Source: Macrostomum hystrix (Eukaryota > Platyhelminthes > Macrostomidae). Taken from it: DNA of 64,000 nt. The position numbers and the translations under genes are program-made. Positions 20,489-33,000 of this stretch are shown here, piece after piece (within the stretch, counting starts at the first letter, position 1; each line of letters opens with the position of its first letter). The DNA is taken from NCBI GenBank assembly GCA_950097015.1, contig CATNEN010000038.1, forward strand, positions 24,527,001 to 24,591,000, in the 5' to 3' direction. Below the pieces are notes generated by a model. That model saw nothing but the letters and a program-made list of their open reading frames with translations. It made no database searches and was not told where the DNA came from.

Positions 20489-22629
20489 TGTTGACTTTCG
20501 CGTACTATTAACACTTTGGGTTTGTTTTTGTGTCTATTCTGGAAGTAGACATCCATTTTTATAGAGCCGAAACTAGGAACGAACAGCTCGCTGATTGGAT
20601 TAAAAGTTTTTCTTTATTATGAATTCTCAAGGCGCTGGGGTTAAGTAGAACTACTCGTACGAAGGGGGCGATTCCGCTCCCCTGACAGTTGTTTGTGCTA
20701 CACTCGAACGGAGCAAAGGCAAGCACACGAAACTCAAGAACACGGGCCAACTTTTTTTGCGCATCTTCTGAAACAATAATCAAGTCACCAGCTCTTCATA
20801 TAGCGCTTCAAGGTTTATGTCTCTTGTCTTCACTTGTAGTTTTCCTATAACTTGTCTATAGCGGTTTATTGCAGTCTAAAAGTCTTGAAGGCTATAACTC
20901 CTAACGACTATCGATGCTCAGTATTCCGGCTGGCGGCGATCTCTCTGGATCAGTATCTCAGATTCTGCTTAATAAAGAACGCAAACACACTGATTTTCTA
21001 AGTTTATCTAAACAGAGCTCAAAGTGAGTCTCTAACTAACTCGCGCGGCGAATCTTTTTCCGCGCTCCGCACCGATATATATAGTATCTTTAAAACCCCT
21101 CGATCCGAGGGGAGGCAATACCGTAGCAACATTTGGCGAGAGAATGGCGAGAGAATTTATGCGGGTTGAGGTCGCAGCCTCTAGTCTATTACAGTCATTA
21201 TCATTAGACTAGTTGGTTGGCAGGCACACCAACCCCTCTCCTATGGAGGGTGGGTAAAAGTCTTAAAATGCCTTAGCTGAGTTAGGATGCGTTCCCCCTT
21301 CTACTGAGACCTCTTTCCTACTGTTCATTATCCCTTTCCTTTCATCGATCCCGTCTTCTTGTGCGGTCCCGGGCTCCTCCAGATCTCGTTCCCGATCGGG
21401 TCCGGGCGGCTCCAGTTTCGGCTGGGTTGGGTCGATGCAGGCAGCTGTGGGTCGGGACAGGCCGGGTTGATACCAGCAGCTCCACGTCAGCGCAGCTGCA
21501 GGTCCGGTCTCGGGTCGTTCCACGTCAGCACAGCCGCGGATCCGGTCTCAGGCAGCTCCACGTCAGCACAGCTGCGGATCCGGTCTCAGGCAGCTCCACG
21601 TCGGCACCGCTGCTGCCCTGCCGAGCCGGGTTTGTGCTGAAATGATTAATTGATCTCAGGGCGGATTTTGTCTAATCATTCTCCTTTCAGTTGCTCGCCC
21701 TCTCTGCTGTTGCTATTTTTAGTTTTAGTTTCCAACTAACGCTCACTTAAATTCCCTTCAGATTTCCAAGTCTTATACTTCAGACCGTCGGTATATTCAA
21801 TGTTTCTGGCCGAAGGAAAGATTTTTCTCATAATAGCTAGGGTATATCATACACCCCAATACATAAATTAGCACTGCGCCTCAGTGGGCCTTCAAAATTG
21901 ATCAGCATGTCACCCGAATGTGCCTGCATCATCTTCGGTGGTCACCTACCTTTATCTATGACGGACTGCTGGACCTTCAAGGGCTACAACAGTTGGAGCT
22001 AGGCCACTTTGGACACCCTGACGCGAGTTTCTCCAATTTCACTGAATTAGAGAAAGCTCAACCGCAGTACACCATCACCTGATCTGTCAACGAATCAGTC
22101 ACCACCCAACAGCGCTGCCAAAAAACTACCTGGAATTTCCCTCGGTATAAAAACGGATGGCAAAATGGCTTGGTAGTCCTACTGTTAATTAGCTGGAATC
22201 TGATTCCTATCCTAGTCTTTTATTCAGTCTGTCCTTTTTTCTTTATCCCTCGAGTCAACGTAGAATTATTTGCATATGAAATTTTATTACCGAGACTCGA
22301 ATCAAAATTACTGATCCCACAAGGTTAATTACTACCCTCAGTAAATAAAATTTTCCTTCTCTTAATTAGGGGTATAGAGATAAACTAGTACTTTTTATTC
22401 CTAATTTCTTTCTTTGTCTCTAATAGATATGAATGTGCCTGCATATGGGATAAAAATGCATGAAACAAAACATAAATTCCAGCGATTTGTATCGATTTTG
22501 CTAAGATCCCAACATCCTTGCCGGTTTATTGTCTTCAAGGACTGAGAAGACAGTAGAAAAAGTTGCATTAGAAATTTGGCAGGATTCCTGCTGGGAAAGC
22601 ATGGAAGCTTATAGAGGTAATATTGTACT
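20489..22629. other. Intergenic region, possible LTR-like and repeat remnants
   Basis: No gene is supported. The part at 20940-21130 has an LTR-like look (AATAAAG signal, GC-rich patch, TATATATA), but no partner LTR was found. The plus-strand frames at 21359-21645 are shadows of a GC-rich tandem repeat. A short leucine-rich frame at about 21880-22080 has no start or splice support. Confidence 0.4.
21475..21612. repeat. About 40-bp tandem repeat (3-4 copies)
   Basis: Units share CCACGTCAGC, then GCAGCTGCGG, then ATCCGGTCTCAGGCAGCT. GC-rich, in a non-coding context. Confidence 0.75.
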
Positions 22630-22631
22630 TT

Positions 22632-23550
22632 GAACTGTTTATCATGGGATTCTGTTTATTATAGGATGATTCTGTTTATCATGGGATCTGTTTATCATGG
22701 GATCTGTTTATTATGGGATTCTGTTTATTATGGGATTCTGTTTATCAAGGGATCTGTTTATTATGGGATTTTGTTTATTATGGGATTCTGTTTATCATTG
22801 GATTCTGTTTATCATGGGATTCTGTTTATCATGGGATTTGTTTATTATGGGATTCTGTTTATCAAGGGATCTGTTTATTATGGGATGATTCTGTTTATCA
22901 TGGGATCTGTTTATCATGGGATCTGTTTATTATGGGATTCTGTTTATCATGGGATCTGTTTATTATGGGATTCTGTTTATCATGAGATCTGTTTATCATG
23001 GGATCTGTTTATTATCGGATTCTGTTTATCATGGGATCTGTTTATTATGGGATGATTCTGTTTATCATGGGATCTGTTTATCATGGGATCTGTTTATTAT
23101 GGGATTCTGTTTATCATGGGATCTGTTTATTATGGGATTCTGTTTATCATGGGATCTGTTTATCATGGGATCTGTTTATTATGGAATTCTGTTTATCATG
23201 GGATTCTGTTTATCATGGGATTTGTTTATTATGGGATTCTGTTTATCATGGGATCTGTTTATTATGGGATGATTCTGTTTATCATGGGATCTGTTTAATT
23301 ATGGGATCTGTTTATTATGGGATTCTGTTTATTATGAGATCTGTTTATTATGGGATTCTGTTTATCATGGGATCTGTTTATCATGGGATCTGTTTATTAT
23401 GGGATTCTGTTTATCATGGGATTCTGTTTATCATGGGATTTGTTTATCATGGGATTCTGTTTATCATGGGATCTGTTTATCATGAGATTCTGTTTATCAC
23501 GGGATTCTATTTATCATGGGATTCTATTTTTCATGGGATTCTGTTTCTGT
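22632..23550. repeat. 17/18-bp minisatellite, core TCTGTTTATCATGGGA
   Basis: Dozens of units alternating between GATCTGTTTATCATGGG (17 bp) and GATTCTGTTTATCATGGG (18 bp), plus ATTATGGG variants. The frames read across it are artefacts of the unit. Confidence 0.95.
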
Positions 23551-23927
23551 TTCCATATTTTCTAAACATGCTCGTTGTAACACACTAAAAGTTGGGAACG
23601 AACCGAGACCGGTTTATGGCTTGTTTGCCTTCGTCAGTCAGCCAAAGCCACACGCAGTCCTCTCCCACCACTCTCAGTGTGCACAGAAGTCTCTTTTAAG
23701 CTTGCCATTTTTATGGCGATGTTTTTTTAGTGTTATGTGAGAGTTTTGCAGCCAAGTCTTTGCTTTTCTACTGTTGTCAGTAGTCTGAATTGTATCTCTC
23801 ACACTCGTATTTTACTGTTAGTAGCATTAAACGGCTTTTTACTTATAGAACCAGTAATAGTGTATAAAAATGGTATAGAATGAATGAAAAATTGAAGAAG
23901 AAAATTGATTGATTCGAGAATTTGAGA

Positions 23928-24150
23928 TAGAGTGATGGTGAATGTGTGATAGGGGGATAGAGATTTGGAGATAGAGTGATGGTGAATGTGTGATAGGGGG
24001 ATAGAGATTTGGAGATAGAGTGATGGTGAATGTGTGATAGGGGGATAGAGATTTGGAGATAGAGTGATGGTGAATGTGTGATAGGGGGATAGAGATTTGG
24101 AGATAGAGTGATGGTGAATGTGTGATAGGGGGATAGAGATTTGGAGATAG
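23928..24150. repeat. 44-bp tandem repeat, 5 copies
   Basis: Near-identical units containing GATAGAGTGATGGTGAATG, then TGTGATAGGGGGATAGAGAT, then TTGGA. The homogeneity suggests recent expansion. Confidence 0.9.
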
Positions 24151-24455
24151 AGTGCTGTGAAATAGGAGAGAAATTTAATTTAGGAATGTTCCTCATTTCA
24201 AAGTAGGCTTTGAGTAGCAGTGGGAAATTTCTATTACGCTAATCAAATGCCGAATTAAAAGAGAAAATGATATATTGTCAATTGTTCTACTTTGTCCTGG
24301 GGAATTTCCTAGGCGGATGAAGCTCGAAGATTCATTTTAGTACTTGAGTAGCTTGCTGACTGTGGCCGTAAATTCGTAAAACTCACTTCTTGGTGATAGT
24401 TAAAAACCATGTACAGCACGGCCGCAGCTATTGCGCGACGCTGATCATTCATTTG

Positions 24456-24990
24456 TGACTCATGAGCATTTCCAGTGACTCATGAGCATTTCCAGTGACT
24501 CATGAGCATTTCCAGTGACTCATGAGCATTTCCAGAGACTCACGAGCATTTTTAGAATTTCATGAGCATTTCCAGTGACTCATGAGCATTTCCAGTGACT
24601 CATGAGCATTTCCAGTGACTCATGAGCATTTCCAGTGACTCATGAGCATTTCCAGTGACTCATGAGCATTTCCAGTGACTCATGAGCATTTCCAGTGACT
24701 CATGAGCATTTCCAGTGACTCATGAGCATTTCCAGAGACTCACGAGCATTTTTAGAATTTCATGAGCATTTCCAGTGACTCATGAGCATTTCCAGTGACT
24801 CATGAGCACTTCCAGTGACTCATGAGCACTTCCAGTGACTCATGAGCATTTACAGGGACTCATGGGCATTTCCAGTGACTCATGAGCACTTCCAGTAACT
24901 CTTGAGCCTTTTTAGTGACTCATGAGCATTGACAGTGACTCATGAGCATTTTCAGTGACCCATGAGCATTTCCGTTGACTCATGGGAATT
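24456..24990. repeat. 20-bp minisatellite TGACTCATGAGCATTTCCAG
   Basis: About 26 units, with a higher-order variant block (GAGACTCACGAGCATTTTTA) appearing twice, at about 24535 and 24735. That indicates segmental duplication within the array. Each unit ends TTTCCAG and contains CTCAT, resembling a miniature 3' splice site. Confidence 0.95.
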
Positions 24991-25496
24991 TTCTACGACA
25001 TATGACCACTGATATTATCTATGACCATCAAATCCAGTTGATGACTAGTTTTCGTGTTCTAGCTATGTTAAATTTAATACGTGCTGTAGTATATTTCAAT
25101 TTTCAATTTGATGTATGTCTAATGCGACCTAGTTCTCTATAAACATCATAAAATACGACAGATGACTAACAACGCAAGATAGTGTTTGATAGTTTTGTTA
25201 TCTCGTCAATTTAACTAGAATATGTGTCCGCAGAAAAAGTTCAACTGATTGCCCCCAAACAGTGTTTCTTCTCTCCCATCTCTGATGGTAAAGACAGCAA
25301 TTATTCCCCCCAACACGCGAACCCCTGAATGTTCCAGGGCTAAACGGCAATCAGAGGATATTGTTTATGTCGTTCCACACCTGAAGCTTGAGAAAATTGC
25401 TTCAGGTTTCCCGTCAGATGGCTAAGCCTTTGGGCGACGGAAAACTGACAATTTCTGAAATCATCAGAGCGCATACCTTCCAAACCTTCAACACTT

Positions 25497-25736
25497 ACTC
25501 TGTCTAACACATGGCTGCTCTGTCTAACACATGGCTGCTCTGTCTAACACCTAACTGCTCTGTCTAACACCTGGCTGCTCTGTCTAACACATAGCTGCTC
25601 TGTCTAACACCTAACTGCTCTGTCTAACACCTGGCTGCTCTGTCTAACACCTGGCTGCTCTGTCTAACACCTAACTGCTCTGTCTAACACCTGGCTGCTC
25701 TGTCTAACAACTATCTGCTCTGTCTAACACCTGGTG
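25497..25736. repeat. 20-bp minisatellite TGCTCTGTCTAACACCTGGC
   Basis: Twelve units upstream of HMX. Each carries CTAAC, a branch-point-like pentamer. Confidence 0.93.
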
Positions 25737-25747
25737 ATCAAGGTCTT

Positions 25748-26110
25748 CTTAAAGACAGGGTGTCCAACAGACAGGGTGTCCAACAAACAGGGTGTCTAAA
25801 AGACAGTGTCTAACAGAAATGGTGTCTTAAAGACAGGGTGTCCAACAGACAGGGTGTCTAAAAGACAGGGTGTCCAACAGACAGGGTGTCCAACAGACAG
25901 AGTGTCCAACAGACAGGGTGTCTAAAAGACAGTGTGTCTAACAGAAATGGTGTCTTAAAGACAGGGTGTCCAACAGACAGAATATATGAGACACAGGGTG
26001 TCTAACAGACAGAATATATGAGACACAGGGTGTCTAACAGACAGAATATATGAGACACAGGGTGTCTAACAGACAGAATATATGAGACACAGGGTGTCTA
26101 ACAGACTTGT
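25748..26110. repeat. Composite array AGACAGGGTGTCCAAC (17 bp) and 32-bp derivative
   Basis: AGACAGGGTGTCYAACA units pass into four copies of a longer unit with GAATATATGAGACACAGGG inserted. The reverse complement of the core (GTTGGACACCCTGTCT) relates it loosely to the neighbouring GTCTAACAC array. Confidence 0.9.
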
Positions 26111-26485
26111 ACAACTTTTCCAACAAATACTTTGCGCAGCTGTGACGCAAGCCTTAGATTTGTTCGATTATGCTTGCTGACGCACTAAATATTGATGGTG
26201 GGAGGATTCTGGTGCAATCATCCAGGTATTACTGAGCAATTCAACACAAACAGTTGTTCCAATAATTATTGAGCAATTCGGACTGCTCAATTGATTGGCA
26301 AATCGAGTCTAGGAATCAGTTGGAGATTGGGCAGAGATTGGGTGGGAGACTGCCTCAGCTGACCAATACCTTTGAGGGTACAGGTAGTGAGTCTTCCAGG
26401 CCAGTTTTGCGATCAAATAAATCCACTCGGAGCTATCCAGCAGAACAGAAGAAAATAATTTGCTACAAACTGAAACTGAAAAACA

Positions 26486-28665
26486 ATGCAAGCCAACTCT
26501 ACCAGCAACTGTGGTACTGGAGGCGGTCAGTCTGCTAAGAAATTGGCGTTCAGCATTAGTCGAATTCTGAATCTACCGACTAATAATGAGCAGCAACTGT
26601 CTGTTAACACGCCGACAATAGAGCATCAACCTTCAGGGACGTCTGCGCCATCAACTTCGCTTCTGGCCTGGCTGTCTCAGCTGCCGAATCACGCTGTCAC
26701 AGTCCAGCATTCACTAACTGGCATAGGTGGGTGAGCTTGAGCAGGACTTAGAATTTTAGGGATTTCAGATAAAAATGACTAGTTGATGTACAATTGAAGT
26801 TCATGATTCGCACTACCAACCCTAACCCTAACCCTAACCCTAACCCTAAACCTATCCATTGTAGAAGCGTACAACAACACCGCACATTCTGCGGTCGAAT
26901 ACTGCGATTACAATACTGGCTTGCCTATGTCCCAGCAGCAGCAGCAGCTGCAGCAGCTAGAGGTAAGCTATGGACAAAAGCTATGAGGTGTCAGTGAACT
27001 TTTACATGCCCCCATGCCTTTTCCAGTACACCACACACCTGTCTGACACACACTGTCTAGTAAAGGTTTAAACTGTCCAGTACACCAGGGTCACAGTGTC
27101 CAGTACACCAGGGTCACACTGTCCAGTACACCAGGGTCACACTGGCCAGTACACCAGGGTCACACTGTCCAGTACACCACACGCCTGTCTAACACACACT
27201 GTCTAGTAAAGGTTTAAACTGTCCAGTACACCAGGGTCACACTGTCCAGTACACCAGGGTCACACTGTCCAGTACACCAGGGTCACACTGGCCAGTACAC
27301 CAGGGTCACACTGTCCAGCACACCAGGGTCACACTGTCCAACACACCAGAGTCACAGTATCCAGTACACCAGGGTCACACTGTCCAACACACCAGAGTCA
27401 CAGTATCCAGTACACCAGGGTCACACTGTCCAGTACACCAGGGTCACAGTGTCCAGTACACCAGGGTCACAGTGTCCAGTACACCTGCAGGGTCACACTG
27501 TCCAGTACACCAGGGTCACACTGGCCAGTACACCAGGGTCACACTGTCCAGCACACCAGGGTCACACTGTCCAACACACCAGAGTCACAGTATCCAGTAC
27601 ACCAGGGTCACACTGTCCAACACACCAGAGTCACAGTATCCAGTACACCAGGGTCACACTGTCCAGTACACCAGGTTCACAGTGTCCAGTACACCAGGGT
27701 CACAGTGTCCAGTACACCAGGGTCACACTGTCCAGTACACCAGGGTCACACTGTCCAGTACACCAGGGTCACAGTGTCCAGTACACCAGGGTCACACTGT
27801 CCAGTACACCAGGGTCACAGTGTCCAGTACACCAGGGTCACAGTGTCCAGTACACCTGCAGGGTCACACTGTCCAGTACACCAGGTTCACAGTGTCCAGT
27901 ACACCAGGGTCACACTGTCCAGTACACCAGGGTCACACTGTCCAGCACACCAGGGTCACACTGTCCAGCACACCAGGTGACCATCGTTATCAGTTTTTTC
28001 TAAGTACCTCCAAACTTCCGTAGCAGCAGCAGCTGCATCGGCAACAGTCTGAAAGCGTCGAAGAGACAATGCAAGATAACTGCAGTGACGTCAGCGTCGA
28101 GGACACTGATGGTCGCAACTTCGAAGGCAACGAGCCGAGGTCCGGAGCCGCTGGCGCTGCCAGCGCGGCGACAAGTTCAGTCAACCACCAAAGGCAGCCG
28201 CCATCTTCGCGGAAGAAAAAGACTCGTACAGTGTTCTCGAGGTCGCAGGTGTACCAACTGGAGGCCACCTTCGATCTGAAGCGCTATTTGTCCAGCTCCG
28301 AGAGGTGCGGCCTGGCGCACTCTCTGCAGCTGACTGAGACGCAGGTGAAAATCTGGTTTCAAAACAGGCGTAACAAATGGAAGCGCCAGTTAGCCACAGA
28401 TATGGAGGCTGCCAGTCAGTTGGCCGTAAACTTTGTAGCAGCTCAGAGATCGCTACAGATTCCAACTATGCCGATGATTAGTTTTCATCATCAGAATCGT
28501 TCGCAGCAGCAGCAGCAGCAGCAGCAGCAAGAGCTTGAATCGGACGTAGCCGAAAATGAAAATAAGATCGCTAAAGGCAGCAGTAACGGCGGCAGCAGCA
28601 GCGGCGTTAGTCGCGAAGGCGCCAAATTTTGCAGCAGCAGTGGCAGCGGCAGTACTCACAATTAA
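26486..28665 (+). CDS. HMX: HMX/NKX5-type homeobox transcription factor (3 exons, 326 aa)
   Basis: Sequence-specific nuclear transcription factor. HMX genes act in neural and sensory-organ patterning in animals. Exons: 26486-26726, 26865-26962, 28024-28665 (241, 98 and 642 nt; phases 1 then 0). Donors are GTGGGT and GTAAGC. Residues 18-28 ([11 protein letters not shown]) form an EH1-like Groucho-binding repressor motif. The homeodomain is about 176-236 and begins [13 protein letters not shown]. It has the HMX-typical 'RYLSSSER' helix 2 region and '[14 protein letters not shown]' recognition helix. A C-terminal 'EAA...AAQRSLQIP' matches the conserved HMX segment after the homeodomain. PolyQ runs occur before and after the homeodomain. 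Intron 1 carries telomere-type hexamers and intron 2 is mostly a 23-bp minisatellite. A GTGAGC alternative donor 8 bp downstream would break the frame. Confidence 0.93.
26820..26849 (+). repeat. Telomere-type (CCCTAA)5 tract inside HMX intron 1
   Basis: Five perfect CCCTAA units end 15 bp before the intron's terminal AG (26863-26864). The complementary strand reads TTAGGG, the common animal telomere repeat. Confidence 0.95.
27060..27976. repeat. 23-bp minisatellite in HMX intron 2 (CCAGTACACCAGGGTCACAC core)
   Basis: About 38 units of CTGTCCAGTACACCAGGGTC plus ACA/AGT, with variant units (AACACACCAGAG, GCACACC). A higher-order duplication is visible: the segment with GTTTAAACTGTCC occurs at about 27065 and 27210. 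It fills most of the 1,061-bp intron. The open frames over it are artefacts. Confidence 0.95.
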
Positions 28666-29574
28666 CAGTGACAATTAAAATACTGAATTGGCTCCACTCC
28701 ATTCTGACTACTTTTTGTGTTTAATAGAAGGAGAAATCTAAAAAATCCTAATTCACCTCACCGTTGTGTTTTTTCAGCCGTTTGTTTAATTAACACCCCA
28801 GAAAAATTGAGCACCTGAGGCTCTCCTGCCTGACACTCGCGTCTTAGAGTGCAACTTTAATTAGATCTTTTCTCACATTTACTAAGAGCCACTATAGTTA
28901 TCTAGACTACAGTTCGGAAGATGATCTGAAGAATTCTCATATTCCTTTGATTTTTTAAGACCAATTTTTCGTTTATTTGGTAGCTTTAATTTTTATTATT
29001 TTCCGGGTTTGATAACGAACTTTTGAGTTCAAACTTTTGCCGGATTTATTTCAGTGCAGAACTTTTTGCTTTTTAAGCATGATTTTTTGTTTTACTCCTT
29101 TTCAAATGCAATTTTCCTTCTGTTGCTCAGCACAACTTGTGAATACATTATTCGTTTTTTCTTTTGGATTGTTTTTTAATTGCTTTCTGTGTACTTTATC
29201 AGCAGTTTTCGTATCGTACAGTAAATTCAGTAAGTATTACGGTTTCTACAACTATTTGACTTTTCCAGCTTCTACGTTTGTGAAACACGGTTTACCTACT
29301 CAATAACAATATTCTTATTCACAAACAGATTTATATTTTCACAGAAGGTTTTCAAGTTGCTTTTCAATAAATGTGTATGTGCGTGCGTCCCCTCTTCACC
29401 GTGCTGCTTTGGTGACACAAAGCGACCTCATTATTGTTGAACTTCACGAATATCCCCAGTTTGTGAAATAAATGTAATGAGAAAAGAAACACTAAAACTA
29501 TCATATAACCTTCTTAGGCCTACTAAAATGCCTTATAACTAAATAATTTTCGCTAATCTCCGTTTGTTCTCCAA
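28666..29574. other. HMX 3' UTR and downstream flank
   Basis: AT-rich and T-rich sequence after the HMX stop, with ATTAAA at 28673-28678 and AATAAA-type signals near 29345 and 29468 as possible polyadenylation signals. The ORF at 29037-29306 is T-rich and not supported. Confidence 0.45.
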
Positions 29575-29577
29575 GGC

Positions 29578-29812
29578 CAAGGCTCACTCTGCCTAGCACT
29601 CCAAGCTCACTCTGCCTAGCACTCCAAGCTCACTCTGCCTAGCACTCCAAGCTAACTCTGCCTAGCACTCCAAGCTCACACTGCCTAGCACTCCAAGCTC
29701 ACTCTGCATAGCACTCCAAGCTCACTCTGCCTAGCACTCCAAGCTCACTCTGCCTAGCACTCCAAGCTCACACTGCCTAGCACTCCAGGGCCACACTGCC
29801 TAGCACTGAAAG
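29578..29812. repeat. 23-bp minisatellite (CTCACTCTGCCTAGCACTCC core)
   Basis: Ten units of CCAAGCTCACTCTGCCTAGC plus ACT with point variants, lying between HMX and MIOS. Confidence 0.93.
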
Positions 29813-30119
29813 CAGTCAGGTCATAATTCCGTCAATCAGGCAGTAACTATAGCAGATTTTAAAAAATTAGCAAAGACTAGTCGATTGTCATTGCCGCAGC
29901 TGTTCGGCTTTGACGCAAGCATAAATTATTTGGAATAATTTTACCGATGCCAGCACCAACAATTAGTTCCATGCGTCTGAAATTGATTTTCTGTGCTTGC
30001 TTTAGCAGCCTGGACAAGGCCCAAATTGCACGTTAGCAATGATGATCATTGCAGCATCAGGTGCATTCGCTTTAATCGTCTAAACAACCTGGTCGAAACA
30101 GATGGTCGAATAGGGCTAG

Positions 30120-30760
30120 GAAGGAGATGAGATGAAAGAGAAAAAAGACCAGGGGGTAAGATTAGTGAAGAGAATAAGATACAAGAGTGAGATTAGATTT
30201 GAGACTGGAGAGAAAAAGTTAAGACACACTAGTGAGATTAGAGATGAGACGGGAGAGAAGAAACTAAGACACACTAGTGAGATAAGAGATGAGACTGGAG
30301 AGAACGAGAGTGAGATTAGAGATGAGACGGGAGAGAAGAAACTAAGACACACTAGTGAGATAAGAGATGAGACTGGAGAGAACGAGAGTGAGATTAGAGA
30401 TGAGACGGGAGAGAAGAAACTAAGACACACTAGTGAGATAAGAGATGAGACTGGAGAGAACGAGAGTGAGATTAGAGATGAGACGGGAGAGAAGAAACTA
30501 AGACACACTAGTGAGATAAGAGATGAGACTGGAGAGAACGAGAGTGAGATTAGAGATGAGACGGGAGAGAAGAAACTAAGACACGCTAGTGAGATAAGAG
30601 ATGAGACTGGAGAGAACGAGAGTGAGATTAGAGATGAGACTGGAGAGAAGAGAATCTGAGTGAGATTAGAGATTAGATTAGAGGAAAGAGAACGGGAGTG
30701 AGATTAGAGAATATCACACATTAGTGAGATTAGAGATGAGACTGGCAGAGATAATAGCAA
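30120..30760. repeat. 78-bp higher-order tandem repeat (GAGATTAGAGATGAGAC...)
   Basis: The 78-bp unit is itself built from diverged GAGAT(T/A)AGAGATGAGACNGG modules and repeats about five times almost perfectly. Because 78 is divisible by 3, one long frame stays open. It is purine-rich on plus. Confidence 0.92.
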
Positions 30761-31555
30761 GAAGAATGGAGGGGATGAATTAAGAAAGAATATATTTATT
30801 TTCGCACAGAATTCACATTTAGAAGTTGTAAATAGATCCTAGACACTGAGGCGCGTCACTTTAACCCCCCAGGTGAGCTTGGCTGAAAGCTGACGACAGC
30901 TCACAATTTGCAGCCGTGCCAGTGACAGACTCCACTTAATCGACGAAGCCTTACAGACAGGGAGAGAAGAGGGAAAAACAGAATCGGATTTAAGCGGTTG
31001 GGACAACATTTAGCTACCTGGGGAGCTATAAACCCCACGCCCAAGCCATCAGTATCAGATTAAGTTAAGTCGTTTCGGGCGGGACATCTCAGCAGCATAA
31101 TTGAGGGGATGCCCAAACCCAAATTTTGTTCGAGTGCGTTCTTCAGCAGGGTCGCGACAGGAGAGACAGGTAAAAAAGGACCAAGAACTAGACTAGGCAC
31201 GGGCTGTTAAGCTTTTAATGATAAGGCGAACCTGCAGCGGCGGTGGGGTGGGCGCCGTGTTGGCAGCACTTATGACTAAATCGCAGCGATTTGGTAAAGC
31301 AGTCCCAGGAGGCGGAGCGACTTAGCCATAGCTTTAAGCTTCTTTCCAGAGAGCTCCGAAATGCTCCATTCTGCACCGCTTCTGGCATCATGGGAATCGG
31401 TCTGCCAGATTATAATAGCTGGCTAGCAGTGCCTGACCACTGCCATCACGGCTGCCGGTACATGTACAGGCCTGTGGCTGAGTGAGTTTTATAATAATAG
31501 TTAAAAACTAATTTTCAAGTCCACTGTTTGCCGCTTCGGTGATATAAAATGATTA
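30761..31555. other. Intergenic DNA between minisatellites
   Basis: Mixed-composition sequence. The frame at 31291-31485 has no domain. Nothing else is recognised. Confidence 0.35.
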
Positions 31556-32999
31556 TGGCTTTTTTGGGCAGTCATTTCACACCTGTTATCTTCTGATTGG
31601 GCAGTCATTTCACACCTGTTATCTTCTGATTGGGCAGTCATTTCACACCTGTTATCTTCTGATTGGGCAGTCATTTCACACCTGTTATCTTCTGATTGGG
31701 CAGTCTTTTCACACCTGTTATCTTCTGATTGGGCAGTCATTTCACACCTGTTATCTTCTGATTGGGCAGTCATTTCACACCTGTTATCTTCTGATTGGGC
31801 AGTCATTTCACACCTGTTATCTTCTGATTGGGCAGTCATTTCACACCTGTTATCTTCTGATTGGGCAGTCATTTCACACCTGTTATCTTCTGATTGGGCA
31901 GTCATTTCATACCTGTTATCTTCTGATTTGGCAGTCTTTTGACACCTGTTATCTTCTGATTGGGCAGTCTTTTGACACCTGTTATCTTCTGATTGGGCAG
32001 TCATTTCACACCTGTTATCTTCTGATTGGGCAGTCATTTCACACCTGTTATCTTCTGATTGGGCAGTCATTTCACACCTGTTATCTTCTGATTGGGCAGT
32101 CATTTCACACCTGTTATCTTCTGATTGGGCAGTCATTTCACACCTGTTATCTTCTGATTGGGCAGTCATTTCACACCTGTTATCTTCTGATTGGGCAGTC
32201 TTTTCACACCTGTTATCTTCTGATTGGGCAGTCTTTTGACACCTGTTATCTTCTGATTGGGCAGTCTTTTGACACCTGTTATCTTCTGATTGGGCAGTCT
32301 TTTGACACCTGTTATCTTCTGATTGGGCAGTCTTTTGACACCTGTTATCTTCTGATTGGGCAGTCATTTCACACCTGTTATCTTCTGATTGGGCAGTCAT
32401 TTCACACCTGTTATCTTCTGATTGGGCAGTCATTTCACACCTGTTATCTTCTGATTGGGCAGTCATTTCACACCTGTTATCTTCTGATTGGGCAGTCATT
32501 TCACACCTGTTATCTTCTGATTGGGCAGTCATTTCACACCTGTTATCTTCTGATTGGGCAGTCATTTCACACCTGTTATCTTCTGATTGGGCAGTCATTT
32601 CACACCTGTTATCTTCTGATTGGGCAGTCATTTCACACCTGTTATCTTCTGATTGGGCAGTCTTTTGACACCTGTTATCTTCTGATTGGGCAGTCTTTTG
32701 ACACCTGTTATCTTCTGATTGGGCAGTCATTTCACACCTGTTATCTTCTGATTGGGCAGTCTTTTGACACCTGTTATCTTCTAATTGGGCAGTCTTTTGA
32801 CACCTGTTATCTTCTGATTGGGCAGTCTTTTGACACCTGTTATCTTCTGATTGGGCAGTTTTTTGACACCTGTTATCTTCTGATTGGGCAGTCTTTTGAC
32901 ACCTGTTATCTTCTGATTGGGCAGTTTTTTGACACCTGTTATCTTCTGATTGGGCAGTCTTTTGACACCTGTTATCTTCTGATTGGGCAGTCAATTCAC
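31556..32999. repeat. 33-bp minisatellite, about 44 copies
   Basis: Unit on plus: TGGGCAGTCATTTCACACCT followed by GTTATCTTCTGAT. The main variant has TCTTTTGACACC in place of TCATTTCACACC. Variants are grouped in runs, so the array grew by local block duplication. Since 33 is divisible by 3, the minus strand stays open for 497 codons with an 11-residue periodic peptide. I treat this as an artefact. Confidence 0.95.
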
Positions 33000-33000
33000 A

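Noticed and set aside
21880-22082. Short leucine-rich frame that could be an LRR exon
   Set aside because: Only about 60 codons, with no convincing acceptor or donor and no neighbouring exon in phase.
22630-23588. Hydrophobic periodic frames that resemble membrane proteins
   Set aside because: They are translations of the TCTGTTTATCATGGG minisatellite. All three plus frames give similar peptides.
24456-26110. Possible CRISPR array (regular 20-bp units)
   Set aside because: There are no unique spacers between repeats, the units are directly tandem, and the context is animal DNA.
31501-32994. 497-codon minus-strand frame with an 11-residue periodic peptide
   Set aside because: It lies wholly in a 33-bp tandem array. 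A stop-free unit whose length is divisible by 3 keeps a frame open by default. No start context, splice partner or domain supports a protein.
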